From assembly GCF_030063135.1 (NCBI RefSeq), contig NZ_JASISO010000021.1, forward strand, positions 1 through 64,000: DNA of 64,000 bases. Reading direction: 5' to 3'. Position numbers and translations under genes: made by a program. Source of the DNA: Streptomyces sp. G-G2. GTDB taxonomy: Bacteria > Actinomycetota > Actinomycetes > Streptomycetales > Streptomycetaceae. Below, in pieces: positions 33,696 to 43,900 of the stretch (position 1 is its first letter; each line of letters opens with the position of its first letter). The notes beneath the pieces were generated by a model. That model was not told where the DNA came from, made no database searches, and saw nothing but the letters and a program-made list of their open reading frames with translations.

Positions 33696-35372
33696 TCAGA
33701 CGGGCATCGCCCACGTCTGGTCGATCCGGTGGTCACCGCAGGCGGCCAGCCCCAGCCGACCGGTGCCGGCGGCCTGCAGGCACAGTCCGCTCCCGCCCTC
33801 GACCAGGGAACCGTCCCGCTGCGCCATCCAGTGCTGCCTGCTGGCGCCCGTCGTCTCCGGCTCGTCGGCCGGGCACGCGGCCAGCTCCACCCGGCCGTCG
33901 GACCCGCTCGCCGTCAGGCACGCGCCCGCCAGCCGCAGCGTCGCGTCGCGTTCCAGCACCCACCGCTGGTCGTCGCCGCCCGTGCAGGCGGACAGCACGA
34001 CGGCGCCCACGCCCTCCGTGTTCTCGCCGTCCACGCACCGTGCGCCCTCGCCCGTGATCTGACCGGTCGGCGTGGCCGCGGCGCAGCCGCGCGGGCTCAG
34101 CCGCCAGACCGCCGTGTCGTGCGCGGCCACCGTCGTGCTCAGCGTGTGCACGACCTCCTCGCGCCGCCCCGACCACAGGTCCTGGGCGCCCACCACGCAT
34201 CCGCGCAGCCCGAGGCCGGCCAGCGGCAGCGACACCTCCCGCGCGCCGCCCGACCGGTTCAGCACGGCGACCGCCCGGTCCCCGTCGGCGAGCGGCCGGA
34301 CCAGGACGTCGAGGGTGCCGCTGGAGGACACGACGGCGCCCTGACGGCCCATCGGGTCCTGGTCCAGCGCGATCATCCGGGTGTTGCCGAGCGCGTCGAG
34401 GCCGCCCCGGGTCAGCTTGGAGACGTCCGAGGACAGGATGAACGGCGCCGCCATCATCGCCCACAGGGCGACCTGGCTGCGGCCCTCCGCGTCGGTGAGG
34501 CCGGGCGCCCCGGCGAGCAGGAAGTCCGGGTCGTTCCAGTTACCGGGCCCCGCGTACCGGGTGAGCCAGCGGTTGTACCCGTAGTTGCCCAGTACGGAGG
34601 CCCAGCGCGAGGCGGTGGGCGCGGTGGGGTTGTACACCTTGATGTCGCGGCCCTCGCGCCACAGTTGACCCGTCTCGCCGACCCAGCCGAGCACCTTGTG
34701 CCAGTCGGCGCTGCCCCATTCGCCCTGCTGGAAGTAGGCGGGGGCGGAGGCCGAGAGGACCATGTCGCGTCCGCTGCCGCGCAGCGCGCGGGCGACGGAG
34801 GTGTAGGCGTCGCGGTAGGCCCGCTCCTTCGTGGTGCCCGGAGCCACGTACAGGTTGCAGCCGTCCATCTTGACGTAGTCGACTTTCCAGGACGCGAACA
34901 GCCGGGCGTCCTGCGCGAAGTGGTCCCGGCCGCCGCCGTCGGGGACACCGCTGCCGGGGTAGCGCTCGCAGGTGAGGAACCCGGCGTCCTCGTAGATGCC
35001 GAACTTCAGCCCCTTGCCGTGCAGGTGGTCCCCGAGCCAGGCCATGCCGTGCGGGAACTTCGCCCGGTCGGCGACCAGGTCGCCCTTCTCGTCCCGGCTC
35101 CTGGTCATCCAGCAGTCGTCCACGGTGACGGTGTCGTAGCCCTTGGCGGCGAGACCGGTGGCGACGAGGGCGTCGGCGTTCGCGAGGACGGTCCGTTCGT
35201 CGATGTCGCACATGTAGTGCGCCCAGTTGTTCCAGCCCATGGGCGGGGTGAGCGCGAGCGGGGTGTCCGAGGTCGCGGTGGGCTCGGCCGCCGCCGGGAC
35301 GGGGGCCAGTGGGACGGCGATCAGGGCGGCCGCGATGAGGCAGGGGAGCGACGCACGCAGGCGAGGCGGCAC
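33696..35372 (-). CDS. Secreted GH27 alpha-galactosidase with ricin-B (CBM13) domain
   Basis: 558 residues. Signal peptide 1-29 (LIAAALIAVPLAPVPAAAE). Catalytic (beta/alpha)8 domain ~38-335: LTPPMGWNNWAHYMCDIDE, YDTVTVDDCWM, GLKFGIYEDAG, VDYVKMDGCNL with nucleophile Asp170, and GNWNDPDFLL with acid/base Asp in 281-283. A beta-sandwich follows (GDRAVAVLNRSGGAREVSLP). The C-terminal ~130 residues are a ricin-B-like lectin with QxW repeats (DDQRWVLE, ASRQHWMAQ, IDQTWAMP) for sugar binding. It releases alpha-linked galactose, or N-acetylgalactosamine/arabinopyranose in some members, outside the cell. Monocistronic; the divergent TetR start is 182 bases away. Confidence 0.92.
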   Translation of the reverse strand: MPPRLRASLPCLIAAALIAVPLAPVPAAAEPTATSDTPLALTPPMGWNNWAHYMCDIDERTVLANADALVATGLAAKGYDTVTVDDCWMTRSRDEKGDLVADRAKFPHGMAWLGDHLHGKGLKFGIYEDAGFLTCERYPGSGVPDGGGRDHFAQDARLFASWKVDYVKMDGCNLYVAPGTTKERAYRDAYTSVARALRGSGRDMVLSASAPAYFQQGEWGSADWHKVLGWVGETGQLWREGRDIKVYNPTAPTASRWASVLGNYGYNRWLTRYAGPGNWNDPDFLLAGAPGLTDAEGRSQVALWAMMAAPFILSSDVSKLTRGGLDALGNTRMIALDQDPMGRQGAVVSSSGTLDVLVRPLADGDRAVAVLNRSGGAREVSLPLAGLGLRGCVVGAQDLWSGRREEVVHTLSTTVAAHDTAVWRLSPRGCAAATPTGQITGEGARCVDGENTEGVGAVVLSACTGGDDQRWVLERDATLRLAGACLTASGSDGRVELAACPADEPETTGASRQHWMAQRDGSLVEGGSGLCLQAAGTGRLGLAACGDHRIDQTWAMPV

Positions 35373-35515
35373 GGGAACTCCTTGACGTGGGGCGACGGGC
35401 GACGGGGCAGTCGTGCGCCCAGTGCAGCGGTGCGACTACCCGCTGTCAACATAAGTCGATGTTTGAGGCCCAATGACCAGCAATATGGCCGCGATCGGCG
35501 TGGATGCGGGCCGTT

Positions 35516-35552
35516 GATACGCTGTATGTTCCGACGTCTGTTACGGTGTATC
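35516..35552. promoter_or_regulatory. Imperfect dyad overlapping the tetR start
   Basis: gatacgctgta (35516-35526) and tacggtgtatc (35542-35552) match as inverted repeats at 9 of 11 positions, ending two bases before ATG 35555. Probably the TetR-type autoregulatory site. Confidence 0.55.
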
Positions 35553-35554
35553 TC

Positions 35555-36211
35555 ATGCCGAGACGATCAATGGCCCTGGACCGCGCGACCCCCGCCGTCA
35601 TCGCGGTGGCCGCCCTGCGGATCCTCGACGACGAAGGGCCCGCGGCCCTCAGCTTCCGCGCCCTCGGCGACCGGCTCGGCGTCTCGCACGCCACCGTCCA
35701 GCGCCGCTGCGCCGACCTCGCCGGGCTGCTCGACCTGTGCACCGAACACCTCGCCGCCCAACTGCCCGAGATCCCCGCCGGGACCGGCTGGGCCGAGGCC
35801 GCCGAACTCCGCTTCACCAGCCTCTACCAGTTGCTCACCGCCCACCCCGGACTGCTGGTGCTGCGCGGCGGCCGCCCCTGGCTCGGCCGCCAGCTGCTGG
35901 CCCGGCTCGTCGAACCGGCCATCGCCGACAGCGTCGCCGCGGGGATGACCCCCGCCGAGGCGATGACCTGCTACCGGCGGATGTACCTGCTGACCCTCGG
36001 CAGCGCCGCCTTCGTCGACCACCGCGACCCGGCCGGGGCCACCGCCGCCTCCCGAGCCGCCCTGGCCGCGCTCGACCCGGCCCGCTTCCCCACGCTGAGC
36101 GGCGCGGTGGCCGACGTGCTGCCCGCCCTCACTGACCACGAGGTGTACTACGGCGCCCTGCGCCAGCTGATCGGGGCGGCCGACCCGGACCGCCCGCAGG
36201 CCCGCCCCTGA
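35555..36211 (+). CDS. TetR-family regulator
   Basis: 218 residues from ATG 35555. HTH: RATPAVIAVAALRILDDEGP, AALSFRALGDRLGVSHATVQRRCADLAGLLDLCTEHL. The usual Tyr of the recognition helix is Gln-Arg here, a small departure. The C-terminal domain is TetR_C-like (LLTAHPGLLVLRGGRPWLGR). The start has no SD and overlaps the dyad, so translation may be leaderless. Followed 16 bases later by a PLP dehydratase, probably its target. Confidence 0.82.
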   Translation: MPRRSMALDRATPAVIAVAALRILDDEGPAALSFRALGDRLGVSHATVQRRCADLAGLLDLCTEHLAAQLPEIPAGTGWAEAAELRFTSLYQLLTAHPGLLVLRGGRPWLGRQLLARLVEPAIADSVAAGMTPAEAMTCYRRMYLLTLGSAAFVDHRDPAGATAASRAALAALDPARFPTLSGAVADVLPALTDHEVYYGALRQLIGAADPDRPQARP

Positions 36212-36227
36212 ACGGAGCCCCACCCGC

Positions 36228-37148
36228 ATGGAAACCCAGCTCGACTACGCCGCCGTCCGCGCCGCCGCGCACCGGATCGCCGGAGGCGTCCGCCCCGCCG
36301 CCGTCGTCCCGGCCGCCGAGGGGGTCTGGTTCGCCCTGGAGTACCTCCAGCACACCGGCTCCTTCAAGGCGCGCGGCGCCCGCAACTTCCTCGCCGCCCA
36401 CCAGGAGGCGGGCACCCTCCCCGAGGCGGGCGTCACCATAGCGTCCGGCGGCAACGCGGGCCTGGCCTGCGCGTGGGCGGCCCGCGACCGGGCGGTCCCG
36501 GCCACCGTCTTCCTCCCCGAGACCGCCCCGCGGGTCAAGGTCGAGCGGCTGCGCGGGTACGGGGCCGAGGTCCGGCTCGTCGGCGAGCGGTACGCCGAAG
36601 CGCTCGCCGCCTGCCAGGAGTTCGCCGCCGCCACCGGCGCGCTGAGCAGCCACGCCTACGACCACCCGCTGATCGCGGCGGGCGCGGGCACCCTGCTCGA
36701 CGAGATCCGGGCCGGGCTGCCGGGCCTGGACGCCGTGGTCGTCGCGGTGGGCGGCGGCGGGCTGTTCGCGGGGGTCGCCACCGCCGCGCGCGAGCACGGG
36801 GTACGGGTGGTCGCGGCCGAGCCGGAGAACTGCCGGGCGCTGAACGCCGCCCTGACGGCCGGTCATGTGGTGGACGTACCCGTGGAGTCGGTGGCCGCCG
36901 ACTCCCTCGGCGCCACCCGGGTCTCCGGCGCAGCCCTCGAGGCGGCCCGGCATTCGGGCGTCAGCTCGGTCCTGGTCGCCGACTCCGCCATCACGGCCGC
37001 CCGCCGCGCCCTGTGGGAGGACCACCGGATCGTGGTCGAGGCGGGCGCGGCAACGGCGTTCGCGGCGCTGCGGGGCGCGGCCGGGCCGTTCGGCGAGCGG
37101 GTGGCCGTCGTCCTGTGCGGGGCGAACACCGACCCCGGGGACCTGTGA
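36228..37148 (+). CDS. Threonine/serine dehydratase-like PLP enzyme
   Basis: 306 residues from ATG 36228, cggagccccacccgc upstream. Fold-type II PLP enzyme: LEYLQHTGSFKARGARNFL with the Schiff-base Lys near residue 46, VTIASGGNAGLACAWAARDR as the substrate loop, and VVVAVGGGGLFAGVATAARE as the phosphate-binding Gly loop. Matches YhfS/threonine ammonia-lyase and serine racemase-like proteins without an ACT domain, so it is the catabolic or racemase type. It follows tetR by 16 bases in the same direction. Confidence 0.85.
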   Translation: METQLDYAAVRAAAHRIAGGVRPAAVVPAAEGVWFALEYLQHTGSFKARGARNFLAAHQEAGTLPEAGVTIASGGNAGLACAWAARDRAVPATVFLPETAPRVKVERLRGYGAEVRLVGERYAEALAACQEFAAATGALSSHAYDHPLIAAGAGTLLDEIRAGLPGLDAVVVAVGGGGLFAGVATAAREHGVRVVAAEPENCRALNAALTAGHVVDVPVESVAADSLGATRVSGAALEAARHSGVSSVLVADSAITAARRALWEDHRIVVEAGAATAFAALRGAAGPFGERVAVVLCGANTDPGDL

Positions 37149-37689
37149 CCGCACCGCTCGACCGGGCCCGGCCGGGCCCACCGCCCGGCCCCGCGGGTGC
37201 CGGTGGCGCTCTCCTCGGGTGCCGGTGGCGCTCTCCTCGGGATGCCGCCGGGCCGTCTCCCCGTACCCGGGTGAGGCGGTCCGACCTCGAACGACGGCCG
37301 CCGGGTGACCGGGCCTTCCGGCGGGCGCGCGGGACCGTCCGCCCGCGGAGGCCCACACGCAGGTAAAGCGGTTTTGCCCCACGTCGGGTAAAGCGCATTA
37401 GTGCAATCCTTCGCGAACCGCCGTGAAGAAGTCAATCCTTGACGCGGCGGCCGGTTCGTTATCGAATCGATACCACCTTAACGGGTTCTGTGACTAAAGC
37501 GCATCAGTCCAGGTCAGACCCCTATTGATTGAGTGACTTCCGGGCTGTATGGAAGGGCGCCCATCGTGATTCAGGACGTAAGTGCGTCCGGCCATCGGGA
37601 CCTTGGGCACATTGACGTGCAGTTGTTTTCGGACGACCGTGGGCATCGCTCTCCGGCAGCGAGGCCGGATCTCTCCGAAGGCGGCGACG
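37149..37689. promoter_or_regulatory. Control region of the mannoside ABC operon
   Basis: 540 bases without a gene and clearly AT-richer from about 37355 on. It holds a 22-bp tandem duplication (37195-37216 and 37217-37238), three taaagcg motifs at 37364, 37389 and 37495 (the last two within a longer taaagcgcat(t/c)agt match), and a palindrome tatcga-a-tcgata at 37460-37472 of LacI-operator type. Promoter and repressor sites for the sugar-uptake operon must lie here; no LacI gene is adjacent. Confidence 0.6.
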
Positions 37690-39021
37690 ATGACCCGATC
37701 GAACCTGACCCGTACAGCCCTCGCCACCCTGGTGGCGGGCACCCTCCTCGGTGCCTCCGCGTGCGGCATGAGCGGCGGCGCGGACGTGAAGGAGGCGGCG
37801 AAGACGGGCAAGGTCAGCGGTGAGATCACCTTCCGGACCTTGCAGTTGAAGCCCAAGTTCACCGGGTACGTCCAAGGCGTCATCGACGCGTTCGAGAAGA
37901 AGTACCCGGACGCCAAGGTGAAGTGGGAGGACGTCCCGGGCGACGGCTACAACGAGAAGCTCGTCGCCGACGCCCAGGCGGGCGCCCTCCCGGACGTGGT
38001 GAACCTTTCCACGGACTCCTTCCAGCTCCTCGGCGACCGGGGCATGCTCGCCGACGTGGCCAAGCTCGACGGCGAGGTCGCCAAGGACTACGTGCCGGGC
38101 GCCTGGGAGCAGTTCAAGCTGCCGGGCAAGGGCGACGGGGTCTACGCCTACCCCTGGTACGTGACCCCGGAGATCCTCACCTACAACAAGGACCTCTTCG
38201 TCAAGGCCGGCCTCGACCCGGAGAAGCCACCCACCACCATCGAGCAGTTCTTCGACTACGCCGACCAGATCGCCGCCCGGTCCGGCGGCCAGTACTCCGC
38301 CTTCATGGCCGACCCGAAGGGCCGTCTCCCCGGCGACTGGCAGAAGATGGGCGTACCGATCCTCAACCCGCAGCAGGACAGCTTCGTCTTCGACACCGAC
38401 AAGGCCGTCGCCTGGGTCGAGCGGATGAAGGACCTGTACGCCAAGGGCGCCATGCCCAAGGAGTCCCTGCTGAAGTCGGACGACATCAGCCAGCTCTACG
38501 GCGCGGGCAAGCTCGTCTTCGGACCCGGTTCCCCGGGCTTCGTCAAGGACATCAAGCAGAACGCCCCGGCCGTCTACGCCGGCACCCACGTCGCGGGCGC
38601 GGTCACCGGCACCCTCGGCCACATCGGGATCTACGCCCAGTCCCTCGGCATCCGCAAGGACACCAAGCACCTGGACGCGGCCACCGAGTTCGCCAAGTGG
38701 GTCACCAACGGCCCCAACCAGGTCGAGTTCTCCCGGCACGCCACCATCTACCCGTCCAACGCCAAGGGCCTCGCCGACCCGCACTTCTCGGACCGGGGCG
38801 ACGGCAAGGACGCGGAGACGACGGCCCGCGCGGTCGGCGCGGAACAGCTGAAGACCGCCCAGTTGGACGCCAACACCCCCGTCCAGTGGACCAACCAGGT
38901 CGGCGACGCGGTGGTCCGCGAGGTGCAGAAGGCGATCAACGGCGAGCAGGACGCCCGTACGGCAGTGAAGAAGGCGCAGGAGGAGGCCAACAAGGTGCTC
39001 GCCCGGACGGCGCAGAAATGA
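37690..39021 (+). CDS. Sugar ABC transporter substrate-binding lipoprotein
   Basis: 443 residues from ATG 37690 (aggcggcgacg upstream); the frame is open further upstream to 37582 but the signal peptide starts here. Lipoprotein signal MTRSNLTRTALATLVAGTLLGASAC with Cys25. Family 1 extracellular solute-binding fold: FRTLQLKPKFTGYVQGVIDAFEKKYPDAKVKWEDV, VVNLSTDSFQLLGDRGMLAD, YAYPWYVTPEILTYNKDLFVKAG, AAREFAKWVTN-like AATEFAKWVTNGPNQVEFSR. With two permeases and a GH38 mannosidase in the operon the ligand is probably a mannoside or N-glycan fragment. Its stop overlaps the permease start. Confidence 0.9.
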   Translation: MTRSNLTRTALATLVAGTLLGASACGMSGGADVKEAAKTGKVSGEITFRTLQLKPKFTGYVQGVIDAFEKKYPDAKVKWEDVPGDGYNEKLVADAQAGALPDVVNLSTDSFQLLGDRGMLADVAKLDGEVAKDYVPGAWEQFKLPGKGDGVYAYPWYVTPEILTYNKDLFVKAGLDPEKPPTTIEQFFDYADQIAARSGGQYSAFMADPKGRLPGDWQKMGVPILNPQQDSFVFDTDKAVAWVERMKDLYAKGAMPKESLLKSDDISQLYGAGKLVFGPGSPGFVKDIKQNAPAVYAGTHVAGAVTGTLGHIGIYAQSLGIRKDTKHLDAATEFAKWVTNGPNQVEFSRHATIYPSNAKGLADPHFSDRGDGKDAETTARAVGAEQLKTAQLDANTPVQWTNQVGDAVVREVQKAINGEQDARTAVKKAQEEANKVLARTAQK

Positions 39022-40034
39022 CCCTGGACGCCCACGCCCCCACCGACCCACGCCCCGACCCTCCCACCGGCCCCCGCCCCGACCTCCACGCCGAGTCCCG
39101 CCCGGTCCCCCGCTCCGGATCGGGACGGGCGAAGCGGGCCGCGGCGGCGGAGACGGGCCTGGTCCACCGCACGTGGTGGACCCCCTACCTCTTTCTCGCC
39201 CCCGGCCTGGTCATGGTGACGCTCTTCAGCCTCTGGCCGTTCGTGAACACCGTGATCCTCTCCTTCACCAACGCCCAGATCCTGCGCGGCGGCGGGTTCG
39301 TCGGCTTCGAGAACTACACCCGGGCCTTCGATGACCCCGACTTCTGGGTCGCCACCGGCAACAGCGTGCTGTACCTCGTGGTGGTCGTGCCCTGTCTGGT
39401 GTTCCTGCCGCTGGGGCTCGCGGTCCTGGTCCGGACGAAGGTTCCCGGGATCGGATTCTTCCGGTCCGCCTTCTACACCCCGGTGATCGCCTCGGCCGTG
39501 GTGGTCGGCCTGATCTGGCAGTGGGTGCTGCGCAGCGACGGCCTGGTCAACACCGTCTTCCAGCAGCTCAGGGTGATCTCCGAGCCGATCCCCTTCCTGA
39601 CCGACAGCCGCATGCTGCTCTTCTCCGCGATGCTCGTGACCGTGTGGAAGGGCCTCGGCTACTACATGGTCTTCTACCTGGCGGCCCTCGGAAACGTCTC
39701 CACCTCGCTCTACGAGGCGGCCGCGATCGACGGCGCGGGTCCGGTCCGGCGCTTCTTCAGCATCACCGTCCCCCAGGTGAAGCCGATGATGCTGCTGGTC
39801 GGCACCCTCTCCGCGATCTCCGCGCTGCGGGTGTTCACCGAGATCTACATCCTCGGCGGGGAGAGCGGCGGTCCCGGCGGCGGCGCCCGCACCCTGCCCT
39901 TCCTCATCCGCCAGGTCGGCCTCGGCTTCGCGGGGGAGACCGGCTACGCCGCGGCCATCTCCATCCTGCTGTTCCTCCTGACGCTGGTCTTCAGCCTGCT
40001 GGGCCACCGTCTCTCGAAGGGAGACGAGAGTTGA
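39018..40034 (+). CDS. Sugar ABC transporter permease (MalF-like)
   Basis: 338 residues; ATG 39018 overlaps the binding-protein stop. A Pro-rich cytoplasmic N-terminus of ~50 residues precedes six membrane helices (LFLAPGLVMVTLFSLWPFV, VLYLVVVVPCLVFLPLGLAVLV, and others). The EAA loop that contacts the ATPase is YEAAAIDGAGPVRRFFSITVPQVKP. Typical MalF/UgpA class of carbohydrate uptake (CUT1) importers. Coupled to the second permease through ttga overlap. Confidence 0.92.
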   Translation: MTLDAHAPTDPRPDPPTGPRPDLHAESRPVPRSGSGRAKRAAAAETGLVHRTWWTPYLFLAPGLVMVTLFSLWPFVNTVILSFTNAQILRGGGFVGFENYTRAFDDPDFWVATGNSVLYLVVVVPCLVFLPLGLAVLVRTKVPGIGFFRSAFYTPVIASAVVVGLIWQWVLRSDGLVNTVFQQLRVISEPIPFLTDSRMLLFSAMLVTVWKGLGYYMVFYLAALGNVSTSLYEAAAIDGAGPVRRFFSITVPQVKPMMLLVGTLSAISALRVFTEIYILGGESGGPGGGARTLPFLIRQVGLGFAGETGYAAAISILLFLLTLVFSLLGHRLSKGDES

Positions 40035-40906
40035 GCACCCTGGCCTCCCTCGGCACGAAACCCGTCAAACGGGCGGGCGCGGACCGCCGGCGGTACCTGA
40101 TCGGCCTGACCGGCCGGTACCTGACCCTGCTTCTGATGCTCGTCGTCATGGTCGGGCCGATCGTCTGGCAGTTCCTGACCTCGATCCGCGGCCGCACCGA
40201 GAACGTCTACGACGGGGTCCTGCCCTCGCAGCCCACGCTCGACAACTACGTCCGGGTCGCGGAGTCCTTCCCGCTCCTGCAGTACGTCGGCAACACCCTC
40301 GTCGTGGCGGTCCTCGCGATCACCTCGAACCTGCTCTTCGCGGCGATGGGCGGGTACGCCCTCTCCCGGGCCGGATGGAAGGGCCGCAAGGCGGTCTTCA
40401 CGGTGCTCGTGGCGACCTTGATGTTCCCCTTCGAGTCCGTGATGATCTCGATGTTCCTGACGGTCCGTGAGATGGGCCTGGTGGACACCCTCGTCGGGGT
40501 CTGGCTGCCCGGCGCCGTCTCCGTACTCAACATCATGATCATGCGGGCGGCGTTCCTCTCCGTGCCCCAGGAGGTCGAGGAGGCCGCCGTCCTGGACGGG
40601 GCCAACGAATGGACCCGCTTCACCCGGGTCTTCCTCCCGGCCGCCAAGGGCGCCCTCGCCGTCGTCTGCATCACCAGCTTCATGGGCGCCTGGGACGACT
40701 TCCTGTGGCCCCTGCTGGTGCTCACCAACAGCGACCACTACACCCTGCAACTCGGCCTGAAGAGCCTGGCGGGCGCCACCACCGTCAACGACCAGCGGAT
40801 CATCGCCGCCGGTGCGATGGCCGCGCTGCTCCCGATGATGCTGCTCTTCTTCGCCCTCCAGCGCTTCTTCTTCAAGGGCGTCGGCGAGGGCGCCGTCAAG
40901 ACCTGA
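40031..40906 (+). CDS. Sugar ABC transporter permease (MalG-like)
   Basis: 291 residues from TTG 40031, whose last bases overlap the preceding TGA; gaagggagacgagag is the RBS. Six helices and the EAA loop VEEAAVLDGANEWTRFTRVFLPAAKGALAVV identify a MalG/UgpE-type permease. No ATP-binding subunit follows. In Streptomyces the shared ATPase MsiK serves several CUT1 importers, which would explain the gap. Confidence 0.92.
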   Translation: MSTLASLGTKPVKRAGADRRRYLIGLTGRYLTLLLMLVVMVGPIVWQFLTSIRGRTENVYDGVLPSQPTLDNYVRVAESFPLLQYVGNTLVVAVLAITSNLLFAAMGGYALSRAGWKGRKAVFTVLVATLMFPFESVMISMFLTVREMGLVDTLVGVWLPGAVSVLNIMIMRAAFLSVPQEVEEAAVLDGANEWTRFTRVFLPAAKGALAVVCITSFMGAWDDFLWPLLVLTNSDHYTLQLGLKSLAGATTVNDQRIIAAGAMAALLPMMLLFFALQRFFFKGVGEGAVKT

Positions 40907-40956
40907 GCCCCCCTCCTCCGCACCCGCCCGCCACCTCCTCTCCTGGAGCAGCCGTC

Positions 40957-43900
40957 ATGCACGACGACCGCAGCATCACCGAACACCGCCTCCGCCGCGT
41001 CCTCAAGGAGCGCGTCAAGCCCGCCGTCCACTCCCGCTCGGTCCCGCTGACGGTGGAGCGCTGGGAGGCCCCCGGCGAACCCGTCCCCGTGGCCGAGGGC
41101 CTGGCGGCGGACTACGAGCCCTGCGTGACCGGCGACAGCTGGGGGCCGGCCTGGGGCACCACCTGGTTCCGCGTCACCGGCACCGTCCCGGCCGAATGGG
41201 CCGGACGTACCGTGGAGGCCGTACTCGACCTCGGCTTCGACCGGATGATGCCCGGCTTCCAGTGCGAGGGACTGGTCCACACCGCCGAAGGGGCCGAGGT
41301 CAAGGCGCTCAACCCCTACAACGACTGGGTCCGCGTCGCCGACCGCGCCGAGGGCGGCGAACGCGTCGAGTGGTACGTCGAGGGCGCCTCCAACCCCGTC
41401 CTCGTCGACCACGGCGTCACCTACGAGGGCGACCGGCTGACCAGCGGCGACCAGCCGCTATACCGGCTGGCCCGGATGGACCTCACCGTCTTCGAGGCCG
41501 AGGTGTGGGAACTCGTCCAGGACCTCGAAGTCCTCTACCTCCTGATGACGCAGCTCTCCGAGGGCGACGCGCGGCGCTACGAGATCCTGCGCGCGATCGA
41601 CTCCGCCCTGGACGCGATCGACCTCACCGACGTCCCCGGCACCGCGGCCACCGCCCGCGAACGGCTCGCCGGGGTCCTCGCCGCCCCCGCCAACGCCTCC
41701 GCGCACCGGATCAGCGCGATCGGCCACGCGCACATCGACTCCGCCTGGCTGTGGCCGCTGCGCGAGACCGTCCGCAAGGTCTCCCGCACCACCTCCAACA
41801 TGGTCAACCTGATGGACGAGCACCCCGAGTTCGTCTTCGCCATGTCCCAGGCCCAGCAGCTCGACTGGATCAAGACCTACCGGCCCGAGCTGTTCGAGCG
41901 GATCAAGAAGAAGATCGCCGACGGCCAGTTCGTGCCCGTCGGCGGCATGTGGGTGGAGTCCGACACCAACATGGTCGGCGGCGAGGCCATGGCCCGGCAG
42001 TTCCTCTACGGCAAGAAGTTCTTCCTCGACGAGTTCGGCATCGAGACCCGCAACGTCTGGCTGCCCGACTCCTTCGGCTACACCGCCGCGATGCCGCAGA
42101 TCGTCAAGCTCTCCGGCTCCACGTGGTTCCTGACCCAGAAGATCTCCTGGTCCCAGGTCAACAAGTTCCCCCACCACACCTTCTGGTGGGAGGGTATCGA
42201 CGGCACCCGGGTCTTCACGCACTTCCCGCCGGTCGACACCTACAACTCCGACCTCGGCGGCGAACAGCTGGCCCACGCCGCCCGCAACTACCAGGAGAAG
42301 GGCCGGGGTTCACGCTCCCTGGCACCCTTCGGCTGGGGCGACGGCGGCGGCGGACCCACCCGCGAGCAGCTCGCCCGCGCCAAGCGCCAGCGCGACCTGG
42401 AGGGCTCGCCCCGGGTCGAGATCGAGCGCCCCGACGCCTTCTTCGAGAAGGCCCACGCCGAATACGAGGACGCGCCCGTCTGGGCCGGAGAGCTGTACCT
42501 GGAGCTGCACCGCGGCACCTACACCTCGCAGGCCAGGACCAAGCAGGGCAACCGGCACAGCGAATCACTGCTGCGCGAGGCCGAGCTGTGGTCGGCGACC
42601 GCCGCCGTCCGGGTCCCCGGTTTCGGCTACCCCCACGAGGACCTGGAGCGGATCTGGAAGGTGGTGCTGCTGCACCAGTTCCACGACATCCTGCCCGGCT
42701 CCTCCATCGCCTGGGTGCACCGCGAGGCCCGCGAGACCTACGCGAAGCTGCGCGCGGAACTGGAGGCCATCACCGGCGCCGCCCAGCGCGCCCTGGCCGG
42801 CGAGGGCAGTACCGAACTCGTCTTCAACTGCGCCCCGCACGCCCGCCGCGGGGTCCCCGCCGGTGGCGCGGGGGTACCGGCCGAGGCGGCGGCGCCCGTC
42901 ACCGTGACCGGCCGGGCGGGCGGCGGCCACGTGCTGGACAACGGGCTGCTGCGGGTCGCCGTGGACGGACGCGGGCTCGTCGTCTCGGCGTACGACCTGG
43001 CGGCCGGGCGGGAGTCCGTCGCACCGGGCGGGGCCGCGAACCTGCTCCAGATCCACCCCGACTTCCCGAACATGTGGGACGCCTGGGACATCGACGCCTT
43101 CTACCGCAACAACGTCACCGACCTCGTCGCGCTCGACTGCCTGGAGGTCGCCGAACACAGCCCGCGGGCCGCCACCGTCCGCGTCACGCGCTCCTTCGGC
43201 GAGTCCACGGCGGTCCAGTCGCTCACCCTGCGGGCCGGTGCCAAGACCCTCGACATCGTCACCGAAGTCGACTGGCACGAGACGGAGAAGTTCCTCAAGG
43301 CCGCCTTCCCGCTGGACGTGAAGGCCGAACGCTCCGCCTCCGAGACCCAGTTCGGGCACGTCCACCGGGCCACCCACACCAACACCTCCTGGGAGGCCGC
43401 CAAGTTCGAGATCTGCGCCCACCGCTGGATCCAGGTGGAGGAGCCCGGCTGGGGGGTCGCCCTGCTCAACGACTCGACCTACGGACACGACGTCACCCGG
43501 GACATGCGCGCCGACGGCGGCCAGACCACCACGGTCCGGCTGTCCCTGCTGCGCGCCCCCCGCTACCCCGACCCCGAGACCGACCAGGGCGCCCACATCC
43601 TGCGGTACTCGCTCGCCCCCGGCGCGGCGGTCGGGGACGCGGTCCGCGAGGGACACTGGCTGAACCTGCCCGAGCGCACCCTGACCGGCGCGACCCCGGT
43701 CGCCCCGCTGGTCACGGTCGACGGGCCCGACGGGGACGCGGTGGTCGTCGAGGCGGTCAAGCTCGCCGAGGACGGCGGCGGCGACGTGATCGTCCGGCTC
43801 TACGAGTCCCGGGGCGGGCGCGCCCGGGCCACCCTGCGCCCCGGCTTCGCCGTCACCGCGGCGGTCGAGAGCGACCTGCTGGAGCGCTCGCTGCCCGCGA

